Below, one piece after another: positions 50,379 through 58,233 of a stretch of 64,000 bases of DNA. This DNA comes from an uncultured Ignavibacteria bacterium (GTDB lineage Bacteria > Bacteroidota > Ignavibacteria > Tepidaquicellales > OLB5). The translations under genes and the position numbers were made by a program. The stretch lies in assembly GCA_937873695.1 (NCBI GenBank), contig CALMYL010000021.1, positions 1 through 64,000 of the forward strand, in the 5' to 3' direction. Positions within the stretch are counted from its first letter, which is position 1. Each line of letters starts with the position of its first letter. The notes below the pieces were generated by a model that was given only the letters and a program-made list of their open reading frames with translations, was not told the origin of the DNA and did not search any database.

Positions 50379-51803
50379 ATGGCAAAAAGTGAATTTGATG
50401 TAGTTGTTCTTGGCGGCGGAGTGGGCGGATACTCGGCAGCTATCCGCGCTTCACAGCTTGGATTAAAAACTGCGCTGGTGGAAACAGCGAGACTTGGCGG
50501 AATCTGCCTAAACTGGGGATGTATACCTTCTAAATCGCTGCTGAAAGCAGCAGAAGTGATGCATATGATGAAAAAAACAAAAGAGTTCGGTATTACCGTA
50601 AGCGGCGTGGAGTTTGATTTTGCTGCTGTTGTAAAGCGCTCACGTGATGTTGCCGATAAATCTGAAAAAGGCGTGCAGTACCTTATGAAGAAAAATAAGA
50701 TCACAAATATCGCAGGCTATGGCAAATTAAAAAAACATGCCGGCGGTACATTGATAGAAGTATATAACGACGGCAAAATTACCGAAGAACTTATTGCCAA
50801 ACATACTCTGGTAGCAACCGGTTCAAGAGCCCGCTCTTTTCCGGGAATGAATGTAGACGGCAAACGTGTACTTTCATTTATGGAAGGCATTGTACTTGAT
50901 AAACTTCCGGAGAGCGTTACAATAATAGGCGCGGGCGCAATTGGTATGGAATTCGCATACTTCTGGAATGCGTTCGGCGCAAAAGTTACCGTTGTTGAAA
51001 TGCTTGATCAGCCTTTGCCGATGGAAGATAAAGAAATGAGCGACGTTGTTGGCAGGGAATACAGGAAAATGGGAATTAATGTAATGACATCCACAAAAGT
51101 GGAAAGCATTACAGTCGAAAAAACCGCACCGAACAGCAAGACTGAAAAGGTTATAACAAAGGTCAGCGGTAAAAATAACGCTGAAATTGAAAGTGATATA
51201 GCTTTGGTGGCAGTTGGATTTGCAGGTAATGTAGAAGGATTCGGACTTGAAGAGCTTGGCGTTCAGCTTGAAAAAGGATTTATTAAGGTTGACAGCAATT
51301 ACAAAACCAGTGTGGATGGAATTTACGCCATTGGAGATGTTAACGGTCCGCCATGGCTGGCGCACGTTGCCGCAGCAGAAGGCATAAACTGCGTTGAAAA
51401 AATTGCGGGTCACGAAGTGCCCGATGTTGATTATAACTGCATTCCTGCGGTTACTTTCTGCCAGCCCCAGGTTGCTTCTGTTGGTATGACTGAGAAGAAA
51501 GCAAAAGAGCTTGGGTATGAAGTTAAAGTCGGCAAGTTCCCGTTTTCAGCAAGCGGCAAGGCAAGAGCAGTTGGCGAAACAGCGGGACTTGTGAAGCTGA
51601 TATTTGATGCCAAATACGGTGAGCTGCTTGGAGCGCATATATGCGGAAATGAAGCAAGTGAGCTGATAGCAGAAGTAACGCTTGGCAAAGCTATGGAAGC
51701 TACATTTGAGTCATTTGTAAGGACTGTTCACGCGCATCCGACTTTGGCTGAAGCTACAATGGAAGCAGCAGGCGATGCATACGGCGAAGCGATCAATATA
51801 TAA
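50379..51803 (+). CDS. lpdA: Dihydrolipoyl dehydrogenase (E3)
   Basis: 474 aa flavoprotein that reoxidises dihydrolipoamide in 2-oxo acid dehydrogenase or glycine cleavage complexes. FAD-binding GGGVGGYSAAIRASQLG (residues 12-28), redox disulfide in GGICLNWGCIPSK (Cys43, Cys48), NAD-binding GAGAIGMEFAYFW, second FAD contact GIYAIGDVNGPPWLAH, and C-terminal catalytic HAHPTLAEA. The ICLNWGC variant of the redox motif (usually TCLNVGC) is seen in a plastid/cyanobacterial-like subgroup. No E1/E2 genes are nearby, so the complex is encoded elsewhere. Confidence 0.95.
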   Translation: MAKSEFDVVVLGGGVGGYSAAIRASQLGLKTALVETARLGGICLNWGCIPSKSLLKAAEVMHMMKKTKEFGITVSGVEFDFAAVVKRSRDVADKSEKGVQYLMKKNKITNIAGYGKLKKHAGGTLIEVYNDGKITEELIAKHTLVATGSRARSFPGMNVDGKRVLSFMEGIVLDKLPESVTIIGAGAIGMEFAYFWNAFGAKVTVVEMLDQPLPMEDKEMSDVVGREYRKMGINVMTSTKVESITVEKTAPNSKTEKVITKVSGKNNAEIESDIALVAVGFAGNVEGFGLEELGVQLEKGFIKVDSNYKTSVDGIYAIGDVNGPPWLAHVAAAEGINCVEKIAGHEVPDVDYNCIPAVTFCQPQVASVGMTEKKAKELGYEVKVGKFPFSASGKARAVGETAGLVKLIFDAKYGELLGAHICGNEASELIAEVTLGKAMEATFESFVRTVHAHPTLAEATMEAAGDAYGEAINI

Positions 51804-51956
51804 GGTTACATCCCGCCGGGGCGTGACCGGCAGAAACTGCCGGGGTTACTGTTTACATGATATATAAATTAAAACGAAATATTTAAATAATAAAATCTGA
51901 GTTAAGGAACGATTGATGAGATCCTTCGCTTCGCTCAGGATTAAAGGGGAAATAAA

Positions 51957-52436
51957 ATGTCATTAAAGGTTGGAGATAAAGCACCGGAATTCACATTACC
52001 ATCATTTACACCATCTGCTGAGCTTGAGCAGATTTCATTAAATAACTACAAAGGAAAGAATGTAGTATTATTGTTCTTTCCGCAGGCATTCACAGGCGTT
52101 TGCACTACCGAAATATGTACAATGAACGATAACTTCAATGCATACCAGGGTATGAATGCTGAAATACTGGGTATAAGCGTTGATGGTACATTTGTACAGC
52201 GCGCATTTGCTGAGAAGAACGGAATTAAAATTCCGCTCTTAAGTGATTTTAATAAGCAGGTTATAAGGCTGTATGATGTTGTTCAGCCGGAATTCGCACA
52301 CGGTCAGAAAGAAACCGCTCAGAGAGCAGTATATCTTATCGATAAAGATGGTGTGATAAAATATGTAGAAGTCACCGAAAATCCGGGCGTGCAGGTTAAT
52401 TTTGATGCGCTTAAAAACGCTGCAGCAGGGCTTTAG
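51957..52436 (+). CDS. Peroxiredoxin (AhpC/TSA superfamily, AhpE/Prx-like)
   Basis: 159 aa, cytoplasmic. The thioredoxin-fold opens LKVGDKAPEFTLPSF; the peroxidatic Cys49 is in FFPQAFTGVCTTEICT, and a second Cys54 lies five residues on, a spacing as in PrxQ-type resolving cysteines. The conserved Arg is in the segment AQRAVYLIDKDGVI. It should reduce H2O2 and alkyl hydroperoxides. GGGGAAATAAA at 51947-51957 includes the ribosome binding site. A 153-bp leader with a palindrome (ATCCTTCGCTTCGCTCAGGA) separates it from lpd. Confidence 0.9.
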   Translation: MSLKVGDKAPEFTLPSFTPSAELEQISLNNYKGKNVVLLFFPQAFTGVCTTEICTMNDNFNAYQGMNAEILGISVDGTFVQRAFAEKNGIKIPLLSDFNKQVIRLYDVVQPEFAHGQKETAQRAVYLIDKDGVIKYVEVTENPGVQVNFDALKNAAAGL

Positions 52437-52794
52437 AGATCTTTGCGAGCGTAAGCGAAGCAATCTCATTATTAATAAGATTGCCGCGCTCACTTCGTTC
52501 GCTCGCAAAATGAATCTAAAATTTTAGATTGTTAAGGGAAATGGCTTTGATTTTCAATTGCGGCTTGCCAAAGTCACTCCTTGGGAGAAAGCCGCAAAGA
52601 TTTTTTGGACTTTTCCTTCCGCTCTAAAGGGCGGAGCTAATCATTGGATAATTTAACAGAAGATTTATAGCCACTTGTTTGATTTACTATTAATTCGATT
52701 ATTTGAGTTGCCACGGGCTTTAGCCCGTGGATAACGAAAAAAAAACGAGCGGCTTTAGCCGCAATTCAAATTATTTTAAGGGGGCAGCCGCCCC
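52437..52794. other. Palindrome-rich intergenic region between two peroxiredoxins
   Basis: No gene. Elements in order: a long inverted repeat 52443-52509 (arms TTGCGAGCG...CAATCT and its complement), CCACGGGC/GCCCGTGG (52711-52730), GCGGC/GCCGC (52749-52762) and GGGGC/GCCCC (52781-52794), the last one just ahead of the prxQ ribosome site. Each is a different family. Confidence 0.75.
52478..52509. repeat. 32-bp repeat, second copy of the one in the DUF5683 gene
   Basis: Same 32 bases as 46895-46926; here it pairs with a related left arm at 52443-52467, forming a complete inverted repeat. Confidence 0.8.
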
Positions 52795-52815
52795 TTGTTG
52801 TTTAAGGAGAGTAAT

Positions 52816-53268
52816 ATGCTGAAAGTTGGAGATAAAGCACCTGAGTTCAGTCTATTGGCTGATAGCGGTGAGAAAATTTCATTGAAAGATTACCGGGGCA
52901 AAAAAGTTGTGCTCTATTTCTATCCAAAGGATATGACAAGCGGATGCACGCAGGAAGCTTGTGATTTCCGTGATAACATCAAAAAGATAGAAAAGAAAAA
53001 TGCCGTTGTAATTGGTGTATCACCTGATGATTCCAAAAGTCACAACAAGTTCAAGGATAAATATGAGCTGCCGTTCACATTATTAAGTGATGAAACAAAA
53101 ACAATGCTCAACGATTACGGCGTATGGCAGGAAAAAAGCATGTACGGAAGGAAATATATGGGTGTGGTTAGAACAACCTTCATAATTGATGAGAAAGGCA
53201 AAATAGAAAAGGTATATGAGAAGGTAAAAGTGCCGGGTCACATTGAAGAAATTATTGAAGGTTTGTAG
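52816..53268 (+). CDS. bcp: Thioredoxin-dependent peroxiredoxin PrxQ/BCP
   Basis: 150 aa from ATG 52816, which follows AAGGAGA at 52804-52810; the frame is open to TTG 52795 but the ribosome site favours ATG. KVGDKAPEFSLLADSGEKIS, peroxidatic Cys44 in YPKDMTSGCTQEACDFRD with resolving Cys49, and the later GRKYMGVVRTTFIIDEKGKI. This is the BCP/PrxQ class, reduced by thioredoxin. The two adjacent peroxiredoxins are only distantly related and have different leaders, so they are probably expressed separately. Confidence 0.92.
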   Translation: MLKVGDKAPEFSLLADSGEKISLKDYRGKKVVLYFYPKDMTSGCTQEACDFRDNIKKIEKKNAVVIGVSPDDSKSHNKFKDKYELPFTLLSDETKTMLNDYGVWQEKSMYGRKYMGVVRTTFIIDEKGKIEKVYEKVKVPGHIEEIIEGL

Positions 53269-53290
53269 ATTATTAATTTATTGCAAAGTT

Positions 53291-53318
53291 AAAAAGGGAG
53301 CCGTATCTCCCTTTTTTT
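53291..53318 (+). terminator. Rho-independent terminator after prxQ
   Basis: AAAAGGGAG / CTCCCTTTT with CCGTAT loop and a T-run. Confidence 0.9.
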
Positions 53319-53336
53319 ATATACTATAATTGATAT

Positions 53337-53366
53337 TTTTAGATAATCGTTAAACACTTATCTTTG
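53337..53366 (+). promoter_or_regulatory. Possible promoter of the HerA-like gene
   Basis: TATCTTTG at 53359-53366 fits TAnnTTTG exactly. The upstream element is only TTTT (53337-53340) at an 18-nt spacing. Leader of about 20 nt to ATG 53392. Confidence 0.35.
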
Positions 53367-53391
53367 CCGATACATCTAAATTACAATAATT

Positions 53392-54963
53392 ATGGCTGAT
53401 ACTGAAAGAAAAGATAAATTTATCCAATCAATTAATGACGGATATACATTTAAAAGCGAAACTATTACCCTTGGCGCGGCAATTCTGGATAAAGAAGTTT
53501 TGACAGGCACTCACATTAAGCTGCCATTAAAAACAATGAACAGGCACGGGCTTATTGCCGGCGCTACGGGAACAGGCAAAACTAAAACACTTCAGCTGAT
53601 TACGGAGTCACTTGCAGCAAAAAGTGTGCCTGTGGTTGTGATGGATATAAAGGGCGACTTAAGCGGTGTGGCAAAACCGGGTACAGCCAATCCAAAAGTT
53701 GATGAACGTATGCAGCACATAGGTCTGCCATGGAATCCAGAAGGAAATACCATAGAATTTCTGACAATTTCGGCTGAAAAAGGTACAAGGCTGAGGGCAA
53801 CAACATCTGAATTCGGACCCGTACTGTTTTCAAGAATGCTTGAGCTGAATGAAACACAGTCAAGTTTGGTATCGGTAATTTTCAAATATTCAGATGATAA
53901 ACAATTGCCATTGCTTGATCTTGCTGATATGAAACGCCTTCTCCAATATATACAGGAAGAAGGCAAAGCGGAGTTTGAAGCTTCTTACGGCAAGGTGTCA
54001 TCCAGCTCGCTTGGGATTATTCTGCGTAAAATAGTTGAACTTGAACAACAGGGCGCGAACCAGTTCTTTGGCGAGAGGTCATTTGAAGTTGAAGACCTTG
54101 CAAGATGCGACAGTAACGGCAGGGGAATAATTTCAGTTATCAGGCTGGTTGATATGCAGCAAAAGCCGAAGTTGTTTTCTACTTTCCTTTTGAGCCTGCT
54201 TGCAGAAATATACAGCACTTTCCCCGAAGAAGGCGACTTGGACCAGCCGAAGCTTGTGATATTTATTGATGAAGCTCATTTATTATTTAATGAAGCAAGT
54301 GATGCGCTGTTGAGCCAGATTGAAAGCATCATAAAACTTATAAGGTCAAAGGGAGTCGGTATATTTTTCTGCACACAGAATCCCAATGATATACCAAATG
54401 TTGTGTTGAGTCAGTTAGGCATGAAAGTTCAGCACGCTTTGCGTGCATTTACTGCAAAGGATAGAAAAGATATCAAGCTTATTTCAGAAAATTACCCGAT
54501 GAGTGAATATTATGATATCGATGACCTGCTTACCAGTATGGGTATAGGTGAAGCTGCTGTAACAGTGCTGAGCGAAAAGGGTAACCCTACGCCGCTTGCA
54601 GCGACGCTGCTCTGCGCTCCGCGCTCAAGGATGGATATCCTGACCGCCGCCGAAATTGATGAGATAATGGCAGGTTCAAAAATTGCAACGAAATATAATG
54701 AGGTTATTGACAGAGAAAGCGCGCTTGAAATATTGAACAAAAAAATTGAAGAGCATGCTGCTGAACAGCAGAAAGAAGAGGCGGAGAAAGTTGAAGCTAA
54801 GACAAAATCAGGTAAGACAGAAAAAAGCACAGTTGAAAAAGTATTGACGAGCACTACAGCAAAACAGGTCGGCAGGACTGTTGCGCGTGAAGTTACGCGC
54901 GGCTTGCTTGGAATATTGGGAATAGGCGGCACAAGGACGAAGAAGAAATCAAGCTGGTTTTGA
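53392..54963 (+). CDS. HerA-like ATPase (DUF853/YjgR family)
   Basis: 523 aa. Walker A is GATGTGKT (residues 57-64), the strand VVVMDIKGDLSGVAKPG follows, and Walker B is KLVIFIDEAHLLF (near residues 286-298). A conserved FFCTQNPNDIPNVVLSQLGM segment lies near 325-344. The C-terminal 90 residues are charged (KEEAEKVEAKTKSGKTEKST) and end in a basic tail. The family forms FtsK/HerA-type hexameric ATPases of unclear role. No NurA-like nuclease gene adjoins it, so a DNA-end-resection pairing is not supported here. Ends 63 bp before a 9-bp minisatellite. Confidence 0.88.
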   Translation: MADTERKDKFIQSINDGYTFKSETITLGAAILDKEVLTGTHIKLPLKTMNRHGLIAGATGTGKTKTLQLITESLAAKSVPVVVMDIKGDLSGVAKPGTANPKVDERMQHIGLPWNPEGNTIEFLTISAEKGTRLRATTSEFGPVLFSRMLELNETQSSLVSVIFKYSDDKQLPLLDLADMKRLLQYIQEEGKAEFEASYGKVSSSSLGIILRKIVELEQQGANQFFGERSFEVEDLARCDSNGRGIISVIRLVDMQQKPKLFSTFLLSLLAEIYSTFPEEGDLDQPKLVIFIDEAHLLFNEASDALLSQIESIIKLIRSKGVGIFFCTQNPNDIPNVVLSQLGMKVQHALRAFTAKDRKDIKLISENYPMSEYYDIDDLLTSMGIGEAAVTVLSEKGNPTPLAATLLCAPRSRMDILTAAEIDEIMAGSKIATKYNEVIDRESALEILNKKIEEHAAEQQKEEAEKVEAKTKSGKTEKSTVEKVLTSTTAKQVGRTVAREVTRGLLGILGIGGTRTKKKSSWF

Positions 54964-55026
54964 CCATGATTTGCTTGATTGGCTTGATTGGCTTGATTGG
55001 CATGATTGGCATGATTGGCATGATTC
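54964..55026. repeat. 9-bp minisatellite, seven units
   Basis: Starts right after the stop codon of the HerA-like gene. One imperfect unit (CCATGATTT), then three of GCTTGATTG (54973-54999), two of GCATGATTG and a final GCATGATTC (55000-55026). The period is a multiple of three; the minus strand reads as repeated NHA/NQA triplets but is not a gene. Confidence 0.9.
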
Positions 55027-55042
55027 ACTTTGTTTTACTATT

Positions 55043-55721
55043 GTGTCAGGTTGCAAACCTGACACGACGTGTTAAATCGTAATGTAAGGTTTGTAACCTG
55101 ACATGCCGGGCTTGCCCGGCGAAACACAAGCAATTTTATAAATGGCAAGACGAGGCAGGAAAGAGTTAGACAAACTGGGTCATACTTATTTCATAACTAC
55201 TACAGTTGTTAATTATGAAAGGGTTTTTTCGATCGAAGAAAGCTATAATTATATACTTCTTGATTCTATGAAATATTTATGCAGAGAACATAGTTCGGAG
55301 ATAATTGCATTTGTATATATGCCAAGCCATATACATTTCATAATTACCATGAATGAAGGCGAAAGTATTTCAGATTATTTAAGGGATTTCAAAAAATATA
55401 CTTCTAAAGAAATCAAATCAAGGCTTTTGGCCTCCGATAACAAGGGGTTGTTCACTAAATTACAGGAATCAGGAAAATATAAATTCTGGATGGATAGATT
55501 TGACAGCCAAATCATGTTAACGGAAAAAATTCTGAATATTAAAATTAACTATATCCATTATAATCCTTTAAGGGCAGGCTTGGTAAATGAAATAGATGAA
55601 TGGAAATTTTCAAGTGCATATAAATATTATAGCGATTTTATTAGTTTTAATCCCTGAAAATATTTGATGATTGAAGCGACAGGCATACTGCCTGCCGCGT
55701 GTCAGGTTGCAAACCTGACAC
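55043..55721. mobile_element. RAYT transposase unit flanked by identical hairpins
   Basis: Identical 23-bp hairpins with arms GTGTCAGGTT/AACCTGACAC and loop GCA lie at 55043-55065 and 55699-55721. Additional palindromes lie at each side: a degenerate copy at 55084-55104, GCCGGGC/GCCCGGC at 55105-55120, and AGGCA-TAC-TGCCT at 55681-55693. This is the REP-plus-RAYT arrangement, with the transposase gene in between. Confidence 0.8.
55142..55657 (+). CDS. REP-associated tyrosine transposase (RAYT, Y1 family)
   Basis: 171 aa. Y1/IS200-like fold: GHTYFITTTVVNYERVFS at the start, the HUH motif in YMPSHIHFIITM (His-Ile-His), and near the end INYIHYNPLRAGLVNE with the catalytic Tyr of the RAYT family. 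Such enzymes nick single-stranded DNA at REP hairpins and are thought to spread them; they rarely move as autonomous IS. The flanking hairpins support this assignment. Complete, no frameshift. The closest structural relatives are IS200/IS605 TnpA. Confidence 0.9.
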   Translation: MARRGRKELDKLGHTYFITTTVVNYERVFSIEESYNYILLDSMKYLCREHSSEIIAFVYMPSHIHFIITMNEGESISDYLRDFKKYTSKEIKSRLLASDNKGLFTKLQESGKYKFWMDRFDSQIMLTEKILNIKINYIHYNPLRAGLVNEIDEWKFSSAYKYYSDFISFNP

Positions 55722-55782
55722 ACATGTTAAATTATTTTTTTTAAATTTTGCCCTCTGAACATAATAATGGAGGGCATTTAAT

Positions 55783-56625
55783 ATGAATGAAGTAAGTAAA
55801 CACAGACTCACACAGGCAAAAGATAACCTGAGATTATTTGATTTTCTCGATATTCGCGCTGCTGCGATAACCGGTTCAGTTGCTAAAGGATATGCTGATG
55901 ATAATTCAGATATCGATACGATTGTTATGCTGAATAACCCTATGACGCAGGGCGAATTTGATAAAATAGTTGAGGATGCTAAGGCATCCGGGGGTGACTT
56001 TTATCACGGTTCACCCGAAGAAGGATTTGCGGTTTACTCTTATGTTGATGGCGTGAGATGTGATTTCGGGTTTGGGCATTACAGTGAAACTGAAACATTG
56101 ATAAATGAAATGCTTGAGAAGCCTGAAGTTGACCTTACAAAGCATCTTATGATATCGGGACTGATTGACGGTTATATATTGAAGGATTCCAATTGGCTGG
56201 CTCCCCTGATAAAAAAGGCGGAGGATAATTATCCGCAAGAATTGCAGGTAATGCTGGTTAGCCATTTTAAAAAATTCCACCCTGAGTGGGCAATAGAAAA
56301 AATGACAATTGGCAGGGGTGATATTCTGTATTATTATGAATCACTGGTTGAAATGACAGGGAATATCATCGGCATTTTGTGCGGATTGAATAAATTTTAC
56401 CATCCGGGCAAGTTAAAAGGAGTTGAACATACAATTACAAAGATGCATATAAAACCACATGATTTTGTTAAGCGGTATAATTTTGTTTTATCAGCGGAAA
56501 AATATGAAGCAATAAAGGAGATGTTCAGTCTGGTAAGGGAGACTTTTGACCTGATAGATGTACATTTGCCGGAAGTAATTACAAAGCGCTCAAGGGAAGT
56601 ACTTGAAATGGTTCTGAGGAAGTGA
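55783..56625 (+). CDS. Nucleotidyltransferase-fold protein (DUF4037-like)
   Basis: 280 aa. The minimal nucleotidyltransferase motif is AAAITGSVAKGYADDNSDID (residues 27-46), with the two Asp of SDID, then a later Asp in YVDGVRCDFGFG as the probable third metal ligand. The C-terminal half is helical (KFHPEWAIEKMTIGRGDILY). It may transfer nucleotides to an RNA, protein or small-molecule acceptor such as an aminoglycoside; the target is unknown. GGAGG at 55770-55774 precedes ATG. No partner such as an HEPN-domain (MNT/HEPN) toxin is next to it. Confidence 0.75.
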   Translation: MNEVSKHRLTQAKDNLRLFDFLDIRAAAITGSVAKGYADDNSDIDTIVMLNNPMTQGEFDKIVEDAKASGGDFYHGSPEEGFAVYSYVDGVRCDFGFGHYSETETLINEMLEKPEVDLTKHLMISGLIDGYILKDSNWLAPLIKKAEDNYPQELQVMLVSHFKKFHPEWAIEKMTIGRGDILYYYESLVEMTGNIIGILCGLNKFYHPGKLKGVEHTITKMHIKPHDFVKRYNFVLSAEKYEAIKEMFSLVRETFDLIDVHLPEVITKRSREVLEMVLRK

Positions 56626-56771
56626 CTTGTGTAGATATGGTGTTTGCATAGGCTTGCTTTCGCAGGTTGCTTTCTCAAACTGGAGTTTGGGAAAGAGTGA
56701 GTCATTAAGTATGAGAAAGATGGGATTAACGAGTTTAGGGAAGAAATATTTCACAGAGATAAAGTTCAAAT

Positions 56772-57317
56772 ATGTCTAAAGTAAATAAAAAAACAGGCAG
56801 GAATAGTAAGATTCCAAAAGTACCTTTTTGGAAAACAAAAAAAATATTAATTGCATTTATACCTGTAGTGGTTTTCTTTGTCATTTATTTTTTATACATC
56901 AAAAAGAGCTCAAATGAGCCGGAGTGGGTTAAGGAAGGCGAAGTGACATTTGTTAGTAAAGATTCAAGACAGAAGCTTGCCAAGATAGATGTTGAGGTCG
57001 CGATAAATCCGGCTGAAAGGCAGCAGGGACTTATGTACCGCTCAAAAATGGATGAAGATAAAGGAATGATATTCATTTTTGAGCGTGATGATATGCAGTC
57101 GTTCTGGATGAAAAATACGATAATTCCGCTTGATATAATGTTTATAGATAGCAAAGGAGTTATAAATACTATTCACAAAAACACAGTCCCTTATTCTGAA
57201 AAACCATTGCCCTCAAAGAGCAGATCACAATTTGTAGTTGAAGTGAACGGAGGATACTCTGACCGGCACGGAATAAAAGAGGGTGACCTGATAGAATATA
57301 AATTAGATCACAGGTAA
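56772..57317 (+). CDS. DUF192-family envelope protein
   Basis: 181 aa. A basic N-terminal segment is followed by one transmembrane helix (KILIAFIPVVVFFVIYFLYI, residues 26-45), anchoring the domain outside the cytoplasm. The DUF192 core has EVAINPAERQQGLMYRSKMD, then KGMIFIFERDDMQSFWMKNT and IPLDIMFID. Function unknown; the fold is a small beta-barrel. It ends one base before the convergent stop at 57319 of the UreH-like gene. An FKNSPRQ-like terminator is not seen between them. Confidence 0.85.
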   Translation: MSKVNKKTGRNSKIPKVPFWKTKKILIAFIPVVVFFVIYFLYIKKSSNEPEWVKEGEVTFVSKDSRQKLAKIDVEVAINPAERQQGLMYRSKMDEDKGMIFIFERDDMQSFWMKNTIIPLDIMFIDSKGVINTIHKNTVPYSEKPLPSKSRSQFVVEVNGGYSDRHGIKEGDLIEYKLDHR

Positions 57318-57318
57318 A

Positions 57319-58029
57319 TTACAGACCCAGCAGATTAATAGCAAGTCCTGATGCGAATATGGCAAAGCCTGCAAGTGCATGCGAGTATCTTTCAAGTTTA
57401 CCCATCGGCATCAGATTCAGACCCCACATTGATACAGCAACAATTGAAACCATTGTTGAAATTGTTACAATTCCGAATACTGCAGTAACCGTTGTTAATC
57501 CAATTACACTGTGCTGCGCGGCAGGGAACATGAGTAATGGTATTAATGGTTCACAGGGTCCGAGTATAAATACTACAAACAGTATCCATGGAGTAAGTGA
57601 TTTTTTTTCTTCTTTGTGAACGTGAACGTGTTCGCCGTGATGCTCATGGTGATGAGTTGAATAAGTGCCTTTATCAGAAACATGGATATGAGAGTGCGGT
57701 TTATTGTTGTAAGCTTTTTTTATTCCCCATATCATATAAAGAAATCCAAAAGAAATAAGTGCCCACCCGGCAATTTCGCCCCGGGTTCCTTCAATAAGTT
57801 CAAGCTTATCAAGTGCAATTCCTGCAGCAATACCAATAACCCCCAAAACAACAGAGCTCAGCACGTGGCCAATTCCGCATAAAATTGTAACCCAAATTGT
57901 TTTGTTTTTTGACCATTTTCCGGCTTTTGCCATCATAATGAAGGGTAAATAGTGGTCTGGTCCAATTAGTGTATGTATAAATCCTATGGATGCAGCAGTT
58001 AGCGAGAGAATGTATATATCAGTATTCAT
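57319..58029 (-). CDS. UreH/TauE-like membrane protein with His-rich loop
   Basis: 236 aa, about six transmembrane helices. Motifs HTLIGPDHYLPFIMMAKAG and GPCEPLIPLLMFPAA are shared with the UreH/NicO/TauE branch of transporters. The cytoplasmic loop between helices 3 and 4 carries 12 His in 30 residues (HSHIHVSDKGTYSTHHHEHH, then GEHVHVHKEE), suggesting metal sensing or export of nickel, cobalt or copper. No urease or hydrogenase genes are near. Cargo is inferred only. Confidence 0.8.
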   Translation of the reverse strand: MNTDIYILSLTAASIGFIHTLIGPDHYLPFIMMAKAGKWSKNKTIWVTILCGIGHVLSSVVLGVIGIAAGIALDKLELIEGTRGEIAGWALISFGFLYMIWGIKKAYNNKPHSHIHVSDKGTYSTHHHEHHGEHVHVHKEEKKSLTPWILFVVFILGPCEPLIPLLMFPAAQHSVIGLTTVTAVFGIVTISTMVSIVAVSMWGLNLMPMGKLERYSHALAGFAIFASGLAINLLGL

Positions 58030-58160
58030 ATTGCGCCAAATTTACATACAAAAATGCCTAAAAAATCTTCAAGGGCAAATGATTCAAATCATATTATTAT
58101 GGAATTTATTTATCTAACAATTAATGCTATTTTTGAATGAATTTGATTTCTAATATGTTC

Positions 58161-58197
58161 TTAACATTAAATTAACAAAGTAATGCTAATTTTAACA
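58161..58197 (+). promoter_or_regulatory. Putative PhoP-type box upstream of the response regulator
   Basis: TTAACA at 58161 and 58172 are 11 bp apart; a third TTAACA at 58192 is 20 bp further. The 11-bp direct repeat matches the spacing of PhoB/PhoP sites (Bacillus PhoP consensus TT(A/T)ACA with about 5-bp spacers). It lies 37-70 bp ahead of the ATG at 58234, so autoregulation is likely. Confidence 0.55.
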
Positions 58198-58233
58198 AAG
58201 AGAAAACTATTAGAACATTAAATATTCTTTAAT

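Noticed and set aside
53392-54963. HerA-NurA type DNA-end-processing or defence module
   Set aside because: The ATPase belongs to the DUF853/YjgR type and no nuclease or other defence gene is adjacent.
54510-55028. Minus-strand ORF starting with repeated NHA/NQA triplets
   Set aside because: It runs antisense through the HerA-like gene, and the repeat is the 9-bp minisatellite; no support as a gene.
55783-56625. MNT/HEPN toxin-antitoxin pair
   Set aside because: The nucleotidyltransferase is 280 aa, not a minimal MNT, and no HEPN gene lies beside it.
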